A stretch of DNA of 64,000 nt from Tianweitania populi (GTDB lineage Bacteria > Pseudomonadota > Alphaproteobacteria > Rhizobiales > Rhizobiaceae): the NCBI RefSeq assembly GCF_014652875.1, contig NZ_BMZQ01000002.1, positions 682,001-746,000 of the forward strand, given 5' to 3'. The notes below the pieces were generated by a model. The model ran no database searches. It saw nothing but the letters and a program-made list of their open reading frames with translations, and was not told the origin of the DNA. Position 1 is the stretch's first letter, and each line of letters opens with the position of its first letter. The translations under genes and the position numbers were made by a program. Positions 28,814 through 38,011 of this stretch are shown here, piece by piece.

Positions 28814-31021
28814 TCACTTGCCGAGAATGATCGACAGGATGCTCTTGCTGGAAGCCGTTCCGCCCACCTCTGCCTGCGGCCGACGGATCGCACCGGTTGC
28901 CGGGTTTTCCTGATCGTCGGCCCGCACGCTGACGGGCTGAGTGGCCGGCTGCGATGGCGGCATCGGCAAAGCCGGTTGCTGTTGTTCAGGCGCGGCCGGG
29001 TCCTCGGACGAGCTGATGATGGCATCAAGCTGCGGCTGGGCACGGTAGAACTCGACGCCCGGCAGCTTGACCGGCTGCAGGCCTTCGTGGGCTGCGGCCA
29101 TGAAGTCGTGCCAGGCTATGGTGGCCAGCGAGCCGCCGGTCGCGTTCTTCATCGGCGACCCGTTGTCATTGCCGAACCACACGCCCGTGGTGAGATTGGC
29201 GGTGTAGCCGACGAACCAGGCGTCACGCGAGTTCTGCGTCGTGCCGGTCTTACCCGCGGCCGGCCAGCCGAAGCCTGCGCGCTTGCCGGTGCCGGCTTCG
29301 ATGGTGCGCGACATCATGGAATTCATCATGCCGACGATATCGGCGCGCACCACACGCGGCGTGTCGGTGGCGCGGAAGTCGTAGAGCACCTCGCCCTTGG
29401 GCGTGGTGATGCGCTTGACGACATGAAGGTCGGCCTTGAAGCCGCCATTGGCATAGGGAACGTAAGCCGCCGTCAGTTCGAGCGGCGTGACGTCTGACGT
29501 GCCGAGCGCGATGGAGGCGTTGCGGTCGAGCTTGGAGTTGATGCCCATGCGGTGCGCGACTTCGATGACATTGTCGACGCCAGCTTCACGGGCGAGCTGC
29601 GCGGCTACCGAATTCAGCGACTTCGACAGGGCTTCGGTGAGCGTGACGCGGCCGAAATACTTGCCGTCATAGTTTTCCGGCTTCCATTTACCGATCGTGA
29701 TCGGCGCATCGTTGCGCACGGAATCCGGCCGGGCACCCTGTTCCAGAGCGGCCTGATAAACGAAGGGCTTGAAGGCCGAACCGGGTTGACGCCGTGCGGC
29801 GGAGGCGCGGTCGAACTGGCTCGTGGCATAATCGCGGCCGCCGACCATGGCGCGGATCGCGCCGGAATTGTCGATCGACACCAGCGCGCCCTGGCTGACC
29901 TTGTTCTTGGCGCCGTTCTCATCGATCAGCGTGCGGATCGAGAGTTCGGCGAAATGCTGCAGCGTCTGGTCGATCGTGGTTTCCACCACGATGTCGCTGT
30001 TCACTTCGCCGACCAGTTCGGGCAGCGCATCCATGACGCGGTCGGCGACGTAGTTTTCCGAGCCGGTCCAATAAGAGGCAGCGCGCGCGGCCGGCGTGCT
30101 TATGGCGGTGGCCAGTTCCTTGTCGGCAATGACGCCCTGATCGCGCATGGCGGTGAGCACGACCTGGGCACGGTCTTCGGCCGCTTGCGGATCACGCGCC
30201 GGCGACAAACGCGACGGCGCTTTCAGCAGGCCGGCGAGCAAGGCTGCCTGCGAAAGGCTCACATCCTTTGCCGACACGCCGAAATATCGACGCGACGCGG
30301 CTTCCACGCCATAGGAACCGGAGCCGAAATAGACCCGGTTGAGATACATTTCGAGGATCTCGTCCTTGGTGTGTTCATGCTCCAGCCAAAGGGCCAGCAT
30401 GACTTCCTGCACCTTGCGCTCCAACGTGCGCTCGGGCTTGAGGAACAGGTTCTTGGCGAGCTGCTGCGTCAGCGTGGAGCCGCCTTGCGCGACCCGGCCG
30501 CGCACGAGGTTCTGGAACACCGCGCGTCCCAGACCCAGCGGATCGACGCCGAAATGCTGGTAGAAACGTCGATCCTCGATCGCCACCACCGCTTGCGGAA
30601 TATAGGGCGACATTCGGCTAAGACTGACCGCCTCGCCGCCGGTGGCGCCGCGATTGGCGATCAGCATGCCATCCACGGCAACGATCTTCACATTGGGCGG
30701 ACGGTCCGGGATTTCCCAGGTCGTGGCGCTGGGCATGCGCGCGGCATAATAGGCCATGAGGCCGACACCGGCGATGCCGCCCCACAGGCACAGAACGAGG
30801 CCCCAATAGATGGCGCGGCCAAACAGGCCGAGGCCGCCGCGACGACGTTTCGCACCGCGTGCGGATTTCCCGCGCGGCTCGGCCGCATTCTTGGCTCCTC
30901 TGGCTTTGGCTTTGGCAGGACGGACGATGCGGTCATCCGAACTCACCGACAGCCCGTCACCGCTAGACGGCGCGCCAAAGCTCGGTTCGATCCGTTTGCC
31001 GCCCCCACGTTTTGCCGCCAT
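28814..31021 (-). CDS. Class A penicillin-binding protein, bifunctional glycosyltransferase/transpeptidase (PBP1-type)
   Basis: The 735-residue inner-membrane enzyme has a basic cytoplasmic N-terminus (1-65), one transmembrane helix (about 69-92), a glycosyltransferase domain (EDRRFYQHFG with catalytic Glu149, GGSTLTQQLAKN, and RKVQEVMLALWLE) and a transpeptidase domain with active-site Ser in GSAFKPF (about residue 415), SLNS, and KTGTTQNSRDAWFVG. A Pro/Gln-rich tail (about 675-735) follows. It polymerises and cross-links peptidoglycan. It is divergent from an acyltransferase. Alphaproteobacteria usually have several such PBPs, so a precise mrcA/pbpC name is not given. Confidence 0.93.
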   Translation of the reverse strand: MAAKRGGGKRIEPSFGAPSSGDGLSVSSDDRIVRPAKAKARGAKNAAEPRGKSARGAKRRRGGLGLFGRAIYWGLVLCLWGGIAGVGLMAYYAARMPSATTWEIPDRPPNVKIVAVDGMLIANRGATGGEAVSLSRMSPYIPQAVVAIEDRRFYQHFGVDPLGLGRAVFQNLVRGRVAQGGSTLTQQLAKNLFLKPERTLERKVQEVMLALWLEHEHTKDEILEMYLNRVYFGSGSYGVEAASRRYFGVSAKDVSLSQAALLAGLLKAPSRLSPARDPQAAEDRAQVVLTAMRDQGVIADKELATAISTPAARAASYWTGSENYVADRVMDALPELVGEVNSDIVVETTIDQTLQHFAELSIRTLIDENGAKNKVSQGALVSIDNSGAIRAMVGGRDYATSQFDRASAARRQPGSAFKPFVYQAALEQGARPDSVRNDAPITIGKWKPENYDGKYFGRVTLTEALSKSLNSVAAQLAREAGVDNVIEVAHRMGINSKLDRNASIALGTSDVTPLELTAAYVPYANGGFKADLHVVKRITTPKGEVLYDFRATDTPRVVRADIVGMMNSMMSRTIEAGTGKRAGFGWPAAGKTGTTQNSRDAWFVGYTANLTTGVWFGNDNGSPMKNATGGSLATIAWHDFMAAAHEGLQPVKLPGVEFYRAQPQLDAIISSSEDPAAPEQQQPALPMPPSQPATQPVSVRADDQENPATGAIRRPQAEVGGTASSKSILSIILGK

Positions 31022-31177
31022 GCCTACACGCCCCCAAAGTCCTTGCCGTGCTCAACGGCGTCGCTGCAGGGTAAATGCGGCGCCTTTAGGGGCGGTTAAC
31101 CCTCCCGCGATGTGAGGCCTGGCGCGGGCTGCCCCTTAATCGCCCCTTCAGGGCCTTCGCTTAAGCAGGAAGCTGTC

Positions 31178-32299
31178 ATGGAGGAAGCGCTGGAAATGGC
31201 GGCTACGGGGACGGAGCGGGTCGACTGGGTCGATACGGCAAAGGGCCTGTGCATCATCTTCGTGGTGATGGTGCATGCGGTGCTGGGCGTGGAACTGGCG
31301 GCCGGCGAGCAAGGCTGGATGCATCACGTCGTAACCTGGGCACGGCCTTTCCGCATGCCCGACTTCTTCATGATTTCAGGGCTGTTTCTCAGCCTCACCA
31401 TCGACCGGCCGTGGCGGCGTTATCTCGACCGCAAGGTCGTGCACTTCGCCTATTTCTACGTGCTGTGGCTCGCGATTCAGTTTGCCTTCAAGGCGCCGGG
31501 CATGGCGATGGAAGAAGGCGCGGGTTCCGCGCTAACCAACTTCCTCCTGTCCTTCGTGCAGCCCTTCGGCACGCTGTGGTTCATCTATGTGCTGCCGATC
31601 TTCTTCGTGGTCGCGCGCTTGCTGAAGGGCGTGCCGGTGGCGATCGTGCTGCTCGCCGCGGCAGTGCTCGAAATCCTGCCGATCTATACGGGCTGGCTGG
31701 TGCTGGACGAGTTCTGCTCGCGCTTCGTGTATTTCTATGCCGGCTATGCGCTGGCGCCGTGGATCTTTGCGCTGGCCGACAAGGTGCGGGCAAAGCCGGC
31801 CACGGTGCTGGGCTTCCTAGCGGTCTGGGCGGGAATGGAAGCCGTGCTTGTTTTCACACCGGTGCCGGCTCGCCTTTATCCGCTCGTGGCGCATGAGATC
31901 GGGCATACCGGTGCGATCGGCGGGGTGGCCGAACTGCCGGTGGTGAGCTTGATCCTTGGCTTCCTGGGTGCCTGTGCCGTGGCGGCGGTGGGTACGCTGT
32001 TGTCGCGGCTGGCGGTGATGCGCTGGCTGACCTGGCTCGGCGCCCACTCGATCGTGGTTTATCTCGCCTTCTTCCTGCCGATGGCGACAACGCGGGCCGT
32101 GCTGTTGAAGCTCGGCGTTATCGGCGATGTCGGCACGATGGGCGTGCTGGTCACCGCAGCCGGCGTCCTTGGCCCGGTGATCCTGTATCTGCTTGTGCAG
32201 TGGAGCGGCTTCGGCCGCTGGCTGTTCAAGCGGCCGGCCTGGGCTTCGATCGAGCACACCTCCGCAAAGGCGGAGCGCCCGATCGCTGTGGCGGAATAA
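31178..32299 (+). CDS. Membrane acyltransferase, acyltransferase-3 family
   Basis: The 373-residue polytopic protein has about ten hydrophobic helices. The opening VDWVDTAKGLCIIFVVMVHAVLG, with conserved His in the first helix, then FFMISGLFLSLTIDRPW with the conserved SG, is the pattern of acyltransferase-3/OpgC-like proteins that move acyl groups onto sugars or glycans outside the cell. I chose the ATG with AGGAAG five bases upstream; the frame is open further upstream without support. The target glycan is unknown. It is adjacent and divergent to a peptidoglycan synthase, which may be coincidental. Confidence 0.87.
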   Translation: MEEALEMAATGTERVDWVDTAKGLCIIFVVMVHAVLGVELAAGEQGWMHHVVTWARPFRMPDFFMISGLFLSLTIDRPWRRYLDRKVVHFAYFYVLWLAIQFAFKAPGMAMEEGAGSALTNFLLSFVQPFGTLWFIYVLPIFFVVARLLKGVPVAIVLLAAAVLEILPIYTGWLVLDEFCSRFVYFYAGYALAPWIFALADKVRAKPATVLGFLAVWAGMEAVLVFTPVPARLYPLVAHEIGHTGAIGGVAELPVVSLILGFLGACAVAAVGTLLSRLAVMRWLTWLGAHSIVVYLAFFLPMATTRAVLLKLGVIGDVGTMGVLVTAAGVLGPVILYLLVQWSGFGRWLFKRPAWASIEHTSAKAERPIAVAE

Positions 32300-32305
32300 G
32301 CTCGC

Positions 32306-32935
32306 TCAGGAGTGGGAGAAGATGTCCTGCTCTTCCCAGCCCATCAGATCGAGCTTGGCGCGGACGGGAAGGAACTGGAAGCAGGCCGCGGCCTCACCCG
32401 TCCGGTTTTCACGCGCGAGCCGTCCCGCCAGCACATCGCGCAGGCGGTGGAGGTAAAGCACGTCCGACGCGGCATAATCGAGCTGTTCGGGTGACAGTTC
32501 GGGCGCGCCCCAGTCGGACGACTGCTGCTGCTTGGAAATGCCGACGCCGAGCAGCTCGTTGCAGATGTCCTTGAGCCCATGCCGATCCGTGTAGGTGCGG
32601 GTCAGGCGCGAGGCGATCTTGGTGCAGAACACCGGCTCCGGCATCACACCGAAGGCATGATAAAGCACGGCGAGGTCGAAGCGGCCGAAGTGGAACAGCT
32701 TGGTGATGGCGGCATCGCCAAGCAGCTTCACGAGGTTGGGCGCTTGCTTCTGGCCGGCCGCGATCTGGATTACATCGGCCGTGCCGTCGCCCGGCGAAAT
32801 CTGCACTACGCAAAGGCGGTCGCGATGCGGGTTGAGGCCAAGCGTCTCGGTGTCGATCGCAACGGCGTCGACCTGGTAGTGCTCGAGATCCGGCAGGTCG
32901 CCCTGGTGGAAGCGGATGGTGGGCTTGGTGTTCAT
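32306..32935 (-). CDS. rnd: RNase D-like 3'-5' exonuclease (DEDDy)
   Basis: This 209-residue protein is only the exonuclease domain, without the C-terminal HRDC domains of E. coli RNase D, as is usual for the short alphaproteobacterial form. The DEDDy motifs are AIDTETLGL, LFHFGRFDLAVL and YAASDVLYL. It probably trims tRNA or other small RNA 3' ends. The start ATG overlaps the stop of the upstream M20 peptidase gene (ATGA on the minus strand), so translation is coupled. Confidence 0.9.
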   Translation of the reverse strand: MNTKPTIRFHQGDLPDLEHYQVDAVAIDTETLGLNPHRDRLCVVQISPGDGTADVIQIAAGQKQAPNLVKLLGDAAITKLFHFGRFDLAVLYHAFGVMPEPVFCTKIASRLTRTYTDRHGLKDICNELLGVGISKQQQSSDWGAPELSPEQLDYAASDVLYLHRLRDVLAGRLARENRTGEAAACFQFLPVRAKLDLMGWEEQDIFSHS

Positions 32936-34320
32936 TTGGCAAGCGCGTCCAGGATACGGGCCCAGGATCGCTGGCCCTTGCGGAAGGATTCGACGTCGTA
33001 TTTTTCGTTCGGCGAATGGATGCGGTCGTCTGAAAGGCCGAAGCCGACCAGCAAAGATTCCATGCCGAGATAGGTCTGGAAGTCGCCGACGATGGGGATC
33101 GAGCCGCCCATGGCGATCATCACGGCAGGCTTGGGCCATTCGTCCGAAAGTGCTGCCTGCGCCTTCGACAGGAAGGGCGCGTCGTAAGACAGCTGGATGG
33201 CCGGCGAGCCGCCATGTTCCTTGCCCCATTCGGCACGGCAATCGGCCGGCAGACGTTCTTCCACGAAAGCGTGGAACGCCTCGCGGATCTTTTGCGGGTC
33301 CTGCTTGTGGACGAGGCGGAAAGACACCTTGGAAGACGCCTGCGCCGGAATCACCGTCTTGAAGCCGGGACCGGTATAGCCGCCGGTGATGCCGTTGAAC
33401 TCGGCGGTTGGGCGCGCCCAAACCAGCTCCAACACGGAACGGCCCTGCTCACCGGATGGCTGCGACAGGCCAATCGGCGACAACATGCTTTCAGCCGTCT
33501 CGCCGAGATTTTCCCAGCTCTTCAGGATCTCGGTTGGGGTTTCTTCCACGCCGTCATAAAAGCCGGGAATGGTGACGCGGCCGGTCTCGTCATGCATGTC
33601 GGCGAAGATCTTCGCCAGAACGCGGATCGGGTTGGCAGCGGCACCGCCGTAAGAACCGGAATGCAGGTCGCGATTGGCGGCGTGGATGGTCAGTTCTTCG
33701 CCAACCAGACCACGAAGACCGGTCGAGATCGCCGGCGTTTCGCGGTCCCACATGCCGGTATCGCAAACCAGGGCAAAGTCGGCCTTGAGCTCTTGCTTGT
33801 ATTCTTCGAGGAACGGTTTCAGCGACGGCGAGCCGCTTTCTTCCTCGCCCTCGAACAGGATGGAGATGCGGCAGGGAAGCTGATCATGCGCTGCCTTATA
33901 GGCGCGGCAGGCTTCCACGAAGGTCATGATCTGCCCCTTGTCATCGGACGATCCGCGCGCGCGGATCACCTTGACGCCGGTTTCGTCCGTATCAATCGCC
34001 GGATCAAACGGATCACGGTCCCACAAATTCAGCGGATCGACCGGCTGTACGTCGTAATGGCCGTAGAACAGGACGTGCGGGCTGCCGGCCGGGCCGTCAT
34101 GATGAGCGACGACCATCGGATGGCCGGGCGTGTCGCGGACACTCGCCTCGAAGCCGATGGCGGTGAGGTCTGCCACCAGCCATTCGGCGGCCTTGCGGCA
34201 TTCGGCGGAAAAGGACGGATCGGTGGAGATCGACTGGATGCGCAGGAGATCGAACAGGCGATCGAGGCTGGTGTCGAAATTGCTGTCGAGAGAATCGAGA
34301 ACGGGGGCGAGCGTGGCCAA
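32932..34320 (-). CDS. M20 family dipeptidase (ArgE/DapE/CPG2-like)
   Basis: The 462-residue di-zinc peptidase has metal ligands and catalytic residues at HYD (His88, Asp90), SSDDKG (Asp126/127), and the EGEEESGSP block (Glu159-161). MGGSIPIVGDFQ near the C-terminus is typical of the long M20A/carnosinase-like dipeptidases. It is probably cytoplasmic. The start is TTG (MATLAPVLDSLDSN), supported by GGAG seven bases upstream. It leads a two-gene operon with rnd. The physiological peptide is unknown. Confidence 0.92.
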   Translation of the reverse strand: MATLAPVLDSLDSNFDTSLDRLFDLLRIQSISTDPSFSAECRKAAEWLVADLTAIGFEASVRDTPGHPMVVAHHDGPAGSPHVLFYGHYDVQPVDPLNLWDRDPFDPAIDTDETGVKVIRARGSSDDKGQIMTFVEACRAYKAAHDQLPCRISILFEGEEESGSPSLKPFLEEYKQELKADFALVCDTGMWDRETPAISTGLRGLVGEELTIHAANRDLHSGSYGGAAANPIRVLAKIFADMHDETGRVTIPGFYDGVEETPTEILKSWENLGETAESMLSPIGLSQPSGEQGRSVLELVWARPTAEFNGITGGYTGPGFKTVIPAQASSKVSFRLVHKQDPQKIREAFHAFVEERLPADCRAEWGKEHGGSPAIQLSYDAPFLSKAQAALSDEWPKPAVMIAMGGSIPIVGDFQTYLGMESLLVGFGLSDDRIHSPNEKYDVESFRKGQRSWARILDALAK

Positions 34321-34706
34321 GAAACGGCTCCGATGCTTTTGGAAAGTGCGGCGAACCTAGTGGATCGAACCCGCAAAGCAAAGGTGGCAGATCGCCTCAA
34401 AGAAGCGGCCACCGTGGTGGAGGGGGAAACCACGGTGGCCGTATCAGAATGCGGCAGCCCGGAGAGGGGGATGAGGCTACCGCATTTAATCCGGTTGGAG
34501 GCGGGGGACGGGCCTTGGCCGGATCCGGCAACGTTGTGCCGACCCGCTGTATTTGTGATGCACAAGGTGTCCAATCAAGGGCAGCAAGATTACATCTTCG
34601 TAACGTCGTCGTTACTTATGATGAGAGCGGTTGAACTGCTTTGCAGCTGCTTGCGAACCAACAACGCGGCCGCGCGTTCACCCGCTGAGCGAAGCGGAGT
34701 TTACCC
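34321..34706. other. Gene-free stretch with a strong hairpin
   Basis: These 386 bases separate the TTG start of the M20 peptidase from a small gene on the plus strand. The only strong structure is the GGCCACCGTGG hairpin described separately. No RNA gene is recognised. The region should hold the promoters of both flanking genes. Confidence 0.5.
34407..34440. repeat. Perfect 11-bp inverted repeat GGCCACCGTGG
   Basis: GGCCACCGTGG (34407-34417) and CCACGGTGGCC (34430-34440) flank a 12-base loop; a C-G pair extends the stem to 12. There is no T-run on either side, so it is not a standard terminator. It could be an operator, or part of an untranslated leader or small RNA. Confidence 0.5.
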
Positions 34707-34901
34707 ATGAAACCCGAACAAGCGAAGCCAGCCGATCCGAGCCGTACCGGGCCTGCAGTGGATGACGAAGATCCCGACAAGAGCCCGATGGCGCCGGGCG
34801 TGATGCCGACCGGGCCGGCGCAGCCTTTCGATGTCGAGCATGTCGAAAGCGATCGCGCCAAGAGCCAGGGCCCGCGCCTCGGCGAGGGTTCCAGCTCATA
34901 G
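34707..34901 (+). CDS. Small hypothetical protein (64 aa), Pro/Asp-rich
   Basis: GGAG lies seven bases before the ATG, a good ribosome-binding site. The product (MKPEQAKPADPSRTGPAVDD, then DKSPMAPGVMPTGPAQPFDVEHVE) is polar and probably disordered, with no membrane or signal segment. Its phrasing matches my memory of small uncharacterised rhizobial proteins, but no function is known to me. It lies 80 bases upstream of polA in the same direction and may share its transcript. Confidence 0.6.
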   Translation: MKPEQAKPADPSRTGPAVDDEDPDKSPMAPGVMPTGPAQPFDVEHVESDRAKSQGPRLGEGSSS

Positions 34902-34981
34902 GCTTTGGCAGGATCGGTTGCCGGTGTTCTGGCGTGACTTCGCGATGGACAGGGTTCGCGCCCGGCGGTAGGCGTTAGCCC

Positions 34982-37909
34982 ATGAAAAAAGGCGATCATC
35001 TCTTTCTCGTCGACGGCTCCGGCTACATCTTCCGCGCTTATCATGCGCTGCCGCCGCTTACCCGCAAGTCCGACGGGCTGCCGGTGGGTGCGGTATCCGG
35101 CTTCTGCAACATGCTGTGGAAGCTGGTTCGCGATGCGCGCGATACCGATGTCGGCATCGTGCCGACGCATTTCGCCGTCATTTTCGATTATTCCTCGAAG
35201 ACGTTCCGCAACGAGCTGTTTTCCGAATACAAGGCCAACCGCTCCGCGCCGCCGGACGATTTGATCCCGCAATTCGGTCTGATCCGTCAGGCGACGCGCG
35301 CCTTCGACCTGCCCTGCATCGAGATGGAAGGCTTCGAGGCCGACGACATCATCGCAACCTATTGCCGGATGGCCTGTGAGGCCGGCGCAGACACAACGAT
35401 CGTCTCGTCCGACAAGGATCTGATGCAGCTGGTCGGCGCGTCCGTGCAGATGTACGATCCGATGAAGGACAAGCAGATCGGCGTGGCCGAGGTCATCGAG
35501 AAATGGGGCGTACCACCTGAAAAGATGATCGACCTGCAGGCGCTGACCGGCGATTCCGTCGACAACGTGCCAGGTGTGCCGGGCATCGGACCGAAAACGG
35601 CAGCGCAGCTCCTGGAAGAGTTCGGCGATCTCGACACGCTGCTGGCGCGTGCTTCCGAGATCAAGCAGAACAAGCGCCGCGAAACCATCATCGCCAATGC
35701 CGACAATGCCCGCGTTTCACGCGAACTGGTGAAGCTGCGCAATGATGCGCCCTTGCCCGAGACGCTGGATGAACTGACGCTTCGGCCAGTCAACGGTCCG
35801 ATGCTGATCTCCTATCTCAAGGCCATGGAGTTCACCTCGCTGACGCGCCGCGTGGCGGAAACCACCGGCACGGACGCCAATGCGATCACGGCCGGCACGG
35901 TGACGCTGGAGGGTTTTGAGACCGCGCATGGGCCGGACCTCGACGCCAAGCCGGCCGCAGCATCGACCAACGCAAAAGCGGACACCGGTGCAGCTTCGGG
36001 CCAAAAGACGCCGGCTGCTCTTGCCGAACGCCGAGCGCAGGCTGGCGCCGGGCAGACGATCGACCTTTCCGCCTATCGCACCATCCGCGACCAGGCCGGG
36101 CTCGATACGCTGATCGCGGAAGCCTATGCGGCCGGTGTCGTCGGCTTCGATCTGCAGATGACCTCGATCGACCCGATGCTGGCGGAGATTACCGGCATCA
36201 CGCTCGGCACTGGCGCCGGCCAGGCCGGTTACATCCCCGCCGGGCACAAAGCGCAGGACAGTGATCTGCTCGGCTCGGGCCGGATGGATGGCCAACTTTC
36301 GCTTGAGGCGGCACTAGAGGCGCTCGGGCCGCTTTTGTCCGATCCGTCGGTGCTGAAGGTTGGCCATAATCTCAAGGCCGAATATCTTCTCCTGTCGCGC
36401 CACAACATTGCGCTGGAAGCCTTCGACGACATCATGCTGATGTCCTATGTGCTCGATGCCGGTTCTGGCAACCACACGCTGGATGCGCTGGCGCAGCGCT
36501 GGCTCGGCCATGCCGCCACGACGGTCAAGGACCTGCTTGGTTCGGGCCGCTCCGGCATCAGCTTCGACCGGCTGGAACTCGAACGCGCGACGCAGGCCGC
36601 CGGCGAGCAGGCCGATCTGTCCTTGAGGCTGTGGTCGATCCTCAAGCCGCGACTGGTCGCGGAAGGTCTCGTTTCGATTTATGAGCGGCTCGAACGCCCA
36701 TTGGTTTCCACGCTGGCGCGGATGGAAAGCCGGGGCATCGCGATCGACCGCCAGATGCTGTCGCGCCTGTCCGGCGAATTGGCGCAAAAGGCCGCCGGTC
36801 TCGAAGACGAGATCTACAAGGCCGCCGGCGAGAGTTTTACCATCGGCTCGCCCAAGCAGCTTGGCGACATCCTGTTCGGCAAGCTTGGGCTTCCAGGCGG
36901 CGCCAAAACCAAGACCGGCCAGTGGTCGACCTCTGCCCAGGTGCTGGAAGAACTGGCAGCTGAAGGGCACGATCTGCCGCGCAAGATCGTCGATTGGCGC
37001 CAGCTGACCAAGCTGAAATCGACCTATACCGACGCCCTGCCCGGTTATGTGCATCCCGAAACGCGGCGCGTGCACACCTCCTATTCGATGGCGTCGACCT
37101 CAACCGGCCGTTTGTCGTCGACCGAGCCGAACCTGCAGAACATCCCCATCCGCACGGCGGAAGGGCGCAAGATTCGCACGGCCTTTATCGCCGAAGAGGG
37201 CAACCGCCTGATCTCGGCCGACTACAGCCAGATCGAGCTGCGCATCCTCGCCCATGTCGCGGATATTCCGCAGTTGAAGGCGGCCTTCGCAAATGGGGAC
37301 GACATTCATGCCATCACTGCGTCCGAAATGTTCGGCGTGCCGGTGGAAGGCATGCCGCGCGATGTGCGAAGCCGGGCCAAGGCGATCAATTTCGGCATCG
37401 TCTATGGCATCTCGGCCTTTGGGCTGGCCAACCAGCTGTCGATCCCTCGGGAAGAAGCCGGCGCTTACATCAAGCGCTATTTTGAGCGCTTCCCCGGCAT
37501 CCGCGACTACATGGACGCCACGAAGGCCTTCTGCCGCGACAAGGGTTATGTCGAGACGATCTTCGGCCGCCGCGCACATTATCCTGATATCCGCGCATCC
37601 AATCCCTCGATCCGCGCCAACTCGGAGCGCGCGGCCATCAATGCGCCGATCCAGGGTTCGGCGGCCGATATCATCCGCCGTGCGATGGTGAAAATGGATG
37701 GTGCGTTGGAAGCAGCAGGGCTGGGCGGTGTCCGCATGCTCCTGCAGGTACATGACGAATTGGTGTTCGAAGCAGCCGAAGGGGATGTCGAGAAGGCCAT
37801 TCCCATCATCCGCAAGGTGATGGAAGACGCGGCAATGCCGGCCGTCGCGCTATCTGTGCCGCTACAGGTCGATGCGCGCGCAGCCCATAACTGGGATGAG
37901 GCGCACTAA
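34982..37909 (+). CDS. polA: DNA polymerase I with degenerate proofreading site
   Basis: The 975-residue protein has three parts. The 5'-nuclease (1-290) is intact: FLVDGSGYIFRAYH, FEADDII, SSDKDLMQL and GDSVDNVPGVPGIGPKTA. The polymerase (about 560-975) is intact: DYSQIELRIL (Asp747), RAKAINFGIVYG (798-809), and QVHDE (Asp925). The central 3'-5' exonuclease-like domain (about 360-555) is folded-family sequence but lacks catalytic acids: the usual D-x-E is FDLQ (Gln392), the motif II Asp is Glu467 (NLKAEYLL), and the motif III Tyr and Asp are Ala539 and Gln543. Loss of proofreading is therefore predicted, while gap repair and Okazaki-fragment processing should remain. Confidence 0.96.
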   Translation: MKKGDHLFLVDGSGYIFRAYHALPPLTRKSDGLPVGAVSGFCNMLWKLVRDARDTDVGIVPTHFAVIFDYSSKTFRNELFSEYKANRSAPPDDLIPQFGLIRQATRAFDLPCIEMEGFEADDIIATYCRMACEAGADTTIVSSDKDLMQLVGASVQMYDPMKDKQIGVAEVIEKWGVPPEKMIDLQALTGDSVDNVPGVPGIGPKTAAQLLEEFGDLDTLLARASEIKQNKRRETIIANADNARVSRELVKLRNDAPLPETLDELTLRPVNGPMLISYLKAMEFTSLTRRVAETTGTDANAITAGTVTLEGFETAHGPDLDAKPAAASTNAKADTGAASGQKTPAALAERRAQAGAGQTIDLSAYRTIRDQAGLDTLIAEAYAAGVVGFDLQMTSIDPMLAEITGITLGTGAGQAGYIPAGHKAQDSDLLGSGRMDGQLSLEAALEALGPLLSDPSVLKVGHNLKAEYLLLSRHNIALEAFDDIMLMSYVLDAGSGNHTLDALAQRWLGHAATTVKDLLGSGRSGISFDRLELERATQAAGEQADLSLRLWSILKPRLVAEGLVSIYERLERPLVSTLARMESRGIAIDRQMLSRLSGELAQKAAGLEDEIYKAAGESFTIGSPKQLGDILFGKLGLPGGAKTKTGQWSTSAQVLEELAAEGHDLPRKIVDWRQLTKLKSTYTDALPGYVHPETRRVHTSYSMASTSTGRLSSTEPNLQNIPIRTAEGRKIRTAFIAEEGNRLISADYSQIELRILAHVADIPQLKAAFANGDDIHAITASEMFGVPVEGMPRDVRSRAKAINFGIVYGISAFGLANQLSIPREEAGAYIKRYFERFPGIRDYMDATKAFCRDKGYVETIFGRRAHYPDIRASNPSIRANSERAAINAPIQGSAADIIRRAMVKMDGALEAAGLGGVRMLLQVHDELVFEAAEGDVEKAIPIIRKVMEDAAMPAVALSVPLQVDARAAHNWDEAH

Positions 37910-37910
37910 A

Positions 37911-37960
37911 GCAATTCCAGAAAAAAGTAAGAAGCGGTTTTGCGTCCGGAAAATTGCGTC
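37911..37960. repeat. Short palindromic intergenic repeat, copy 2
   Basis: This begins two bases after the polA stop. It contains the same 20-base AGCGGTTTTGCGTCCGGAAA (37933-37952) as copy 1 at 2474. GCAATTCC at the left end pairs with GGAAAATTGC at the right with a two-base bulge, giving a hairpin-capable palindrome. Both copies sit just behind a stop codon. Confidence 0.6.
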
Positions 37961-37976
37961 TAACTAAAGAGCTGCA

Positions 37977-38010
37977 GCATTTTCGGCGATCCTTCTTTCG
38001 CCGGAAATGC
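37977..38010. terminator. Hairpin between convergent polA and response regulator genes
   Basis: GCATTTTCGGCG (37977-37988) pairs with CGCCGGAAATGC (37999-38010), 12 pairs with one G-T, around a ten-base loop. It ends one base before the last codon of the convergent response regulator gene. There is no long T-run, but placement between two converging stops suggests transcript-end formation. Confidence 0.5.
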
Positions 38011-38011
38011 T

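Noticed and set aside
34362-34371. GGTTCGATCC on the minus strand, like a tRNA T-loop
   Set aside because: The flanking bases do not form a T-stem, and no acceptor, D-arm or anticodon arm can be found around it.
33214-34710. 498-codon open frame on the plus strand over the M20 peptidase and the following gap
   Set aside because: No domain, and the M20 frame on the opposite strand has all metal-site motifs and a supported start.
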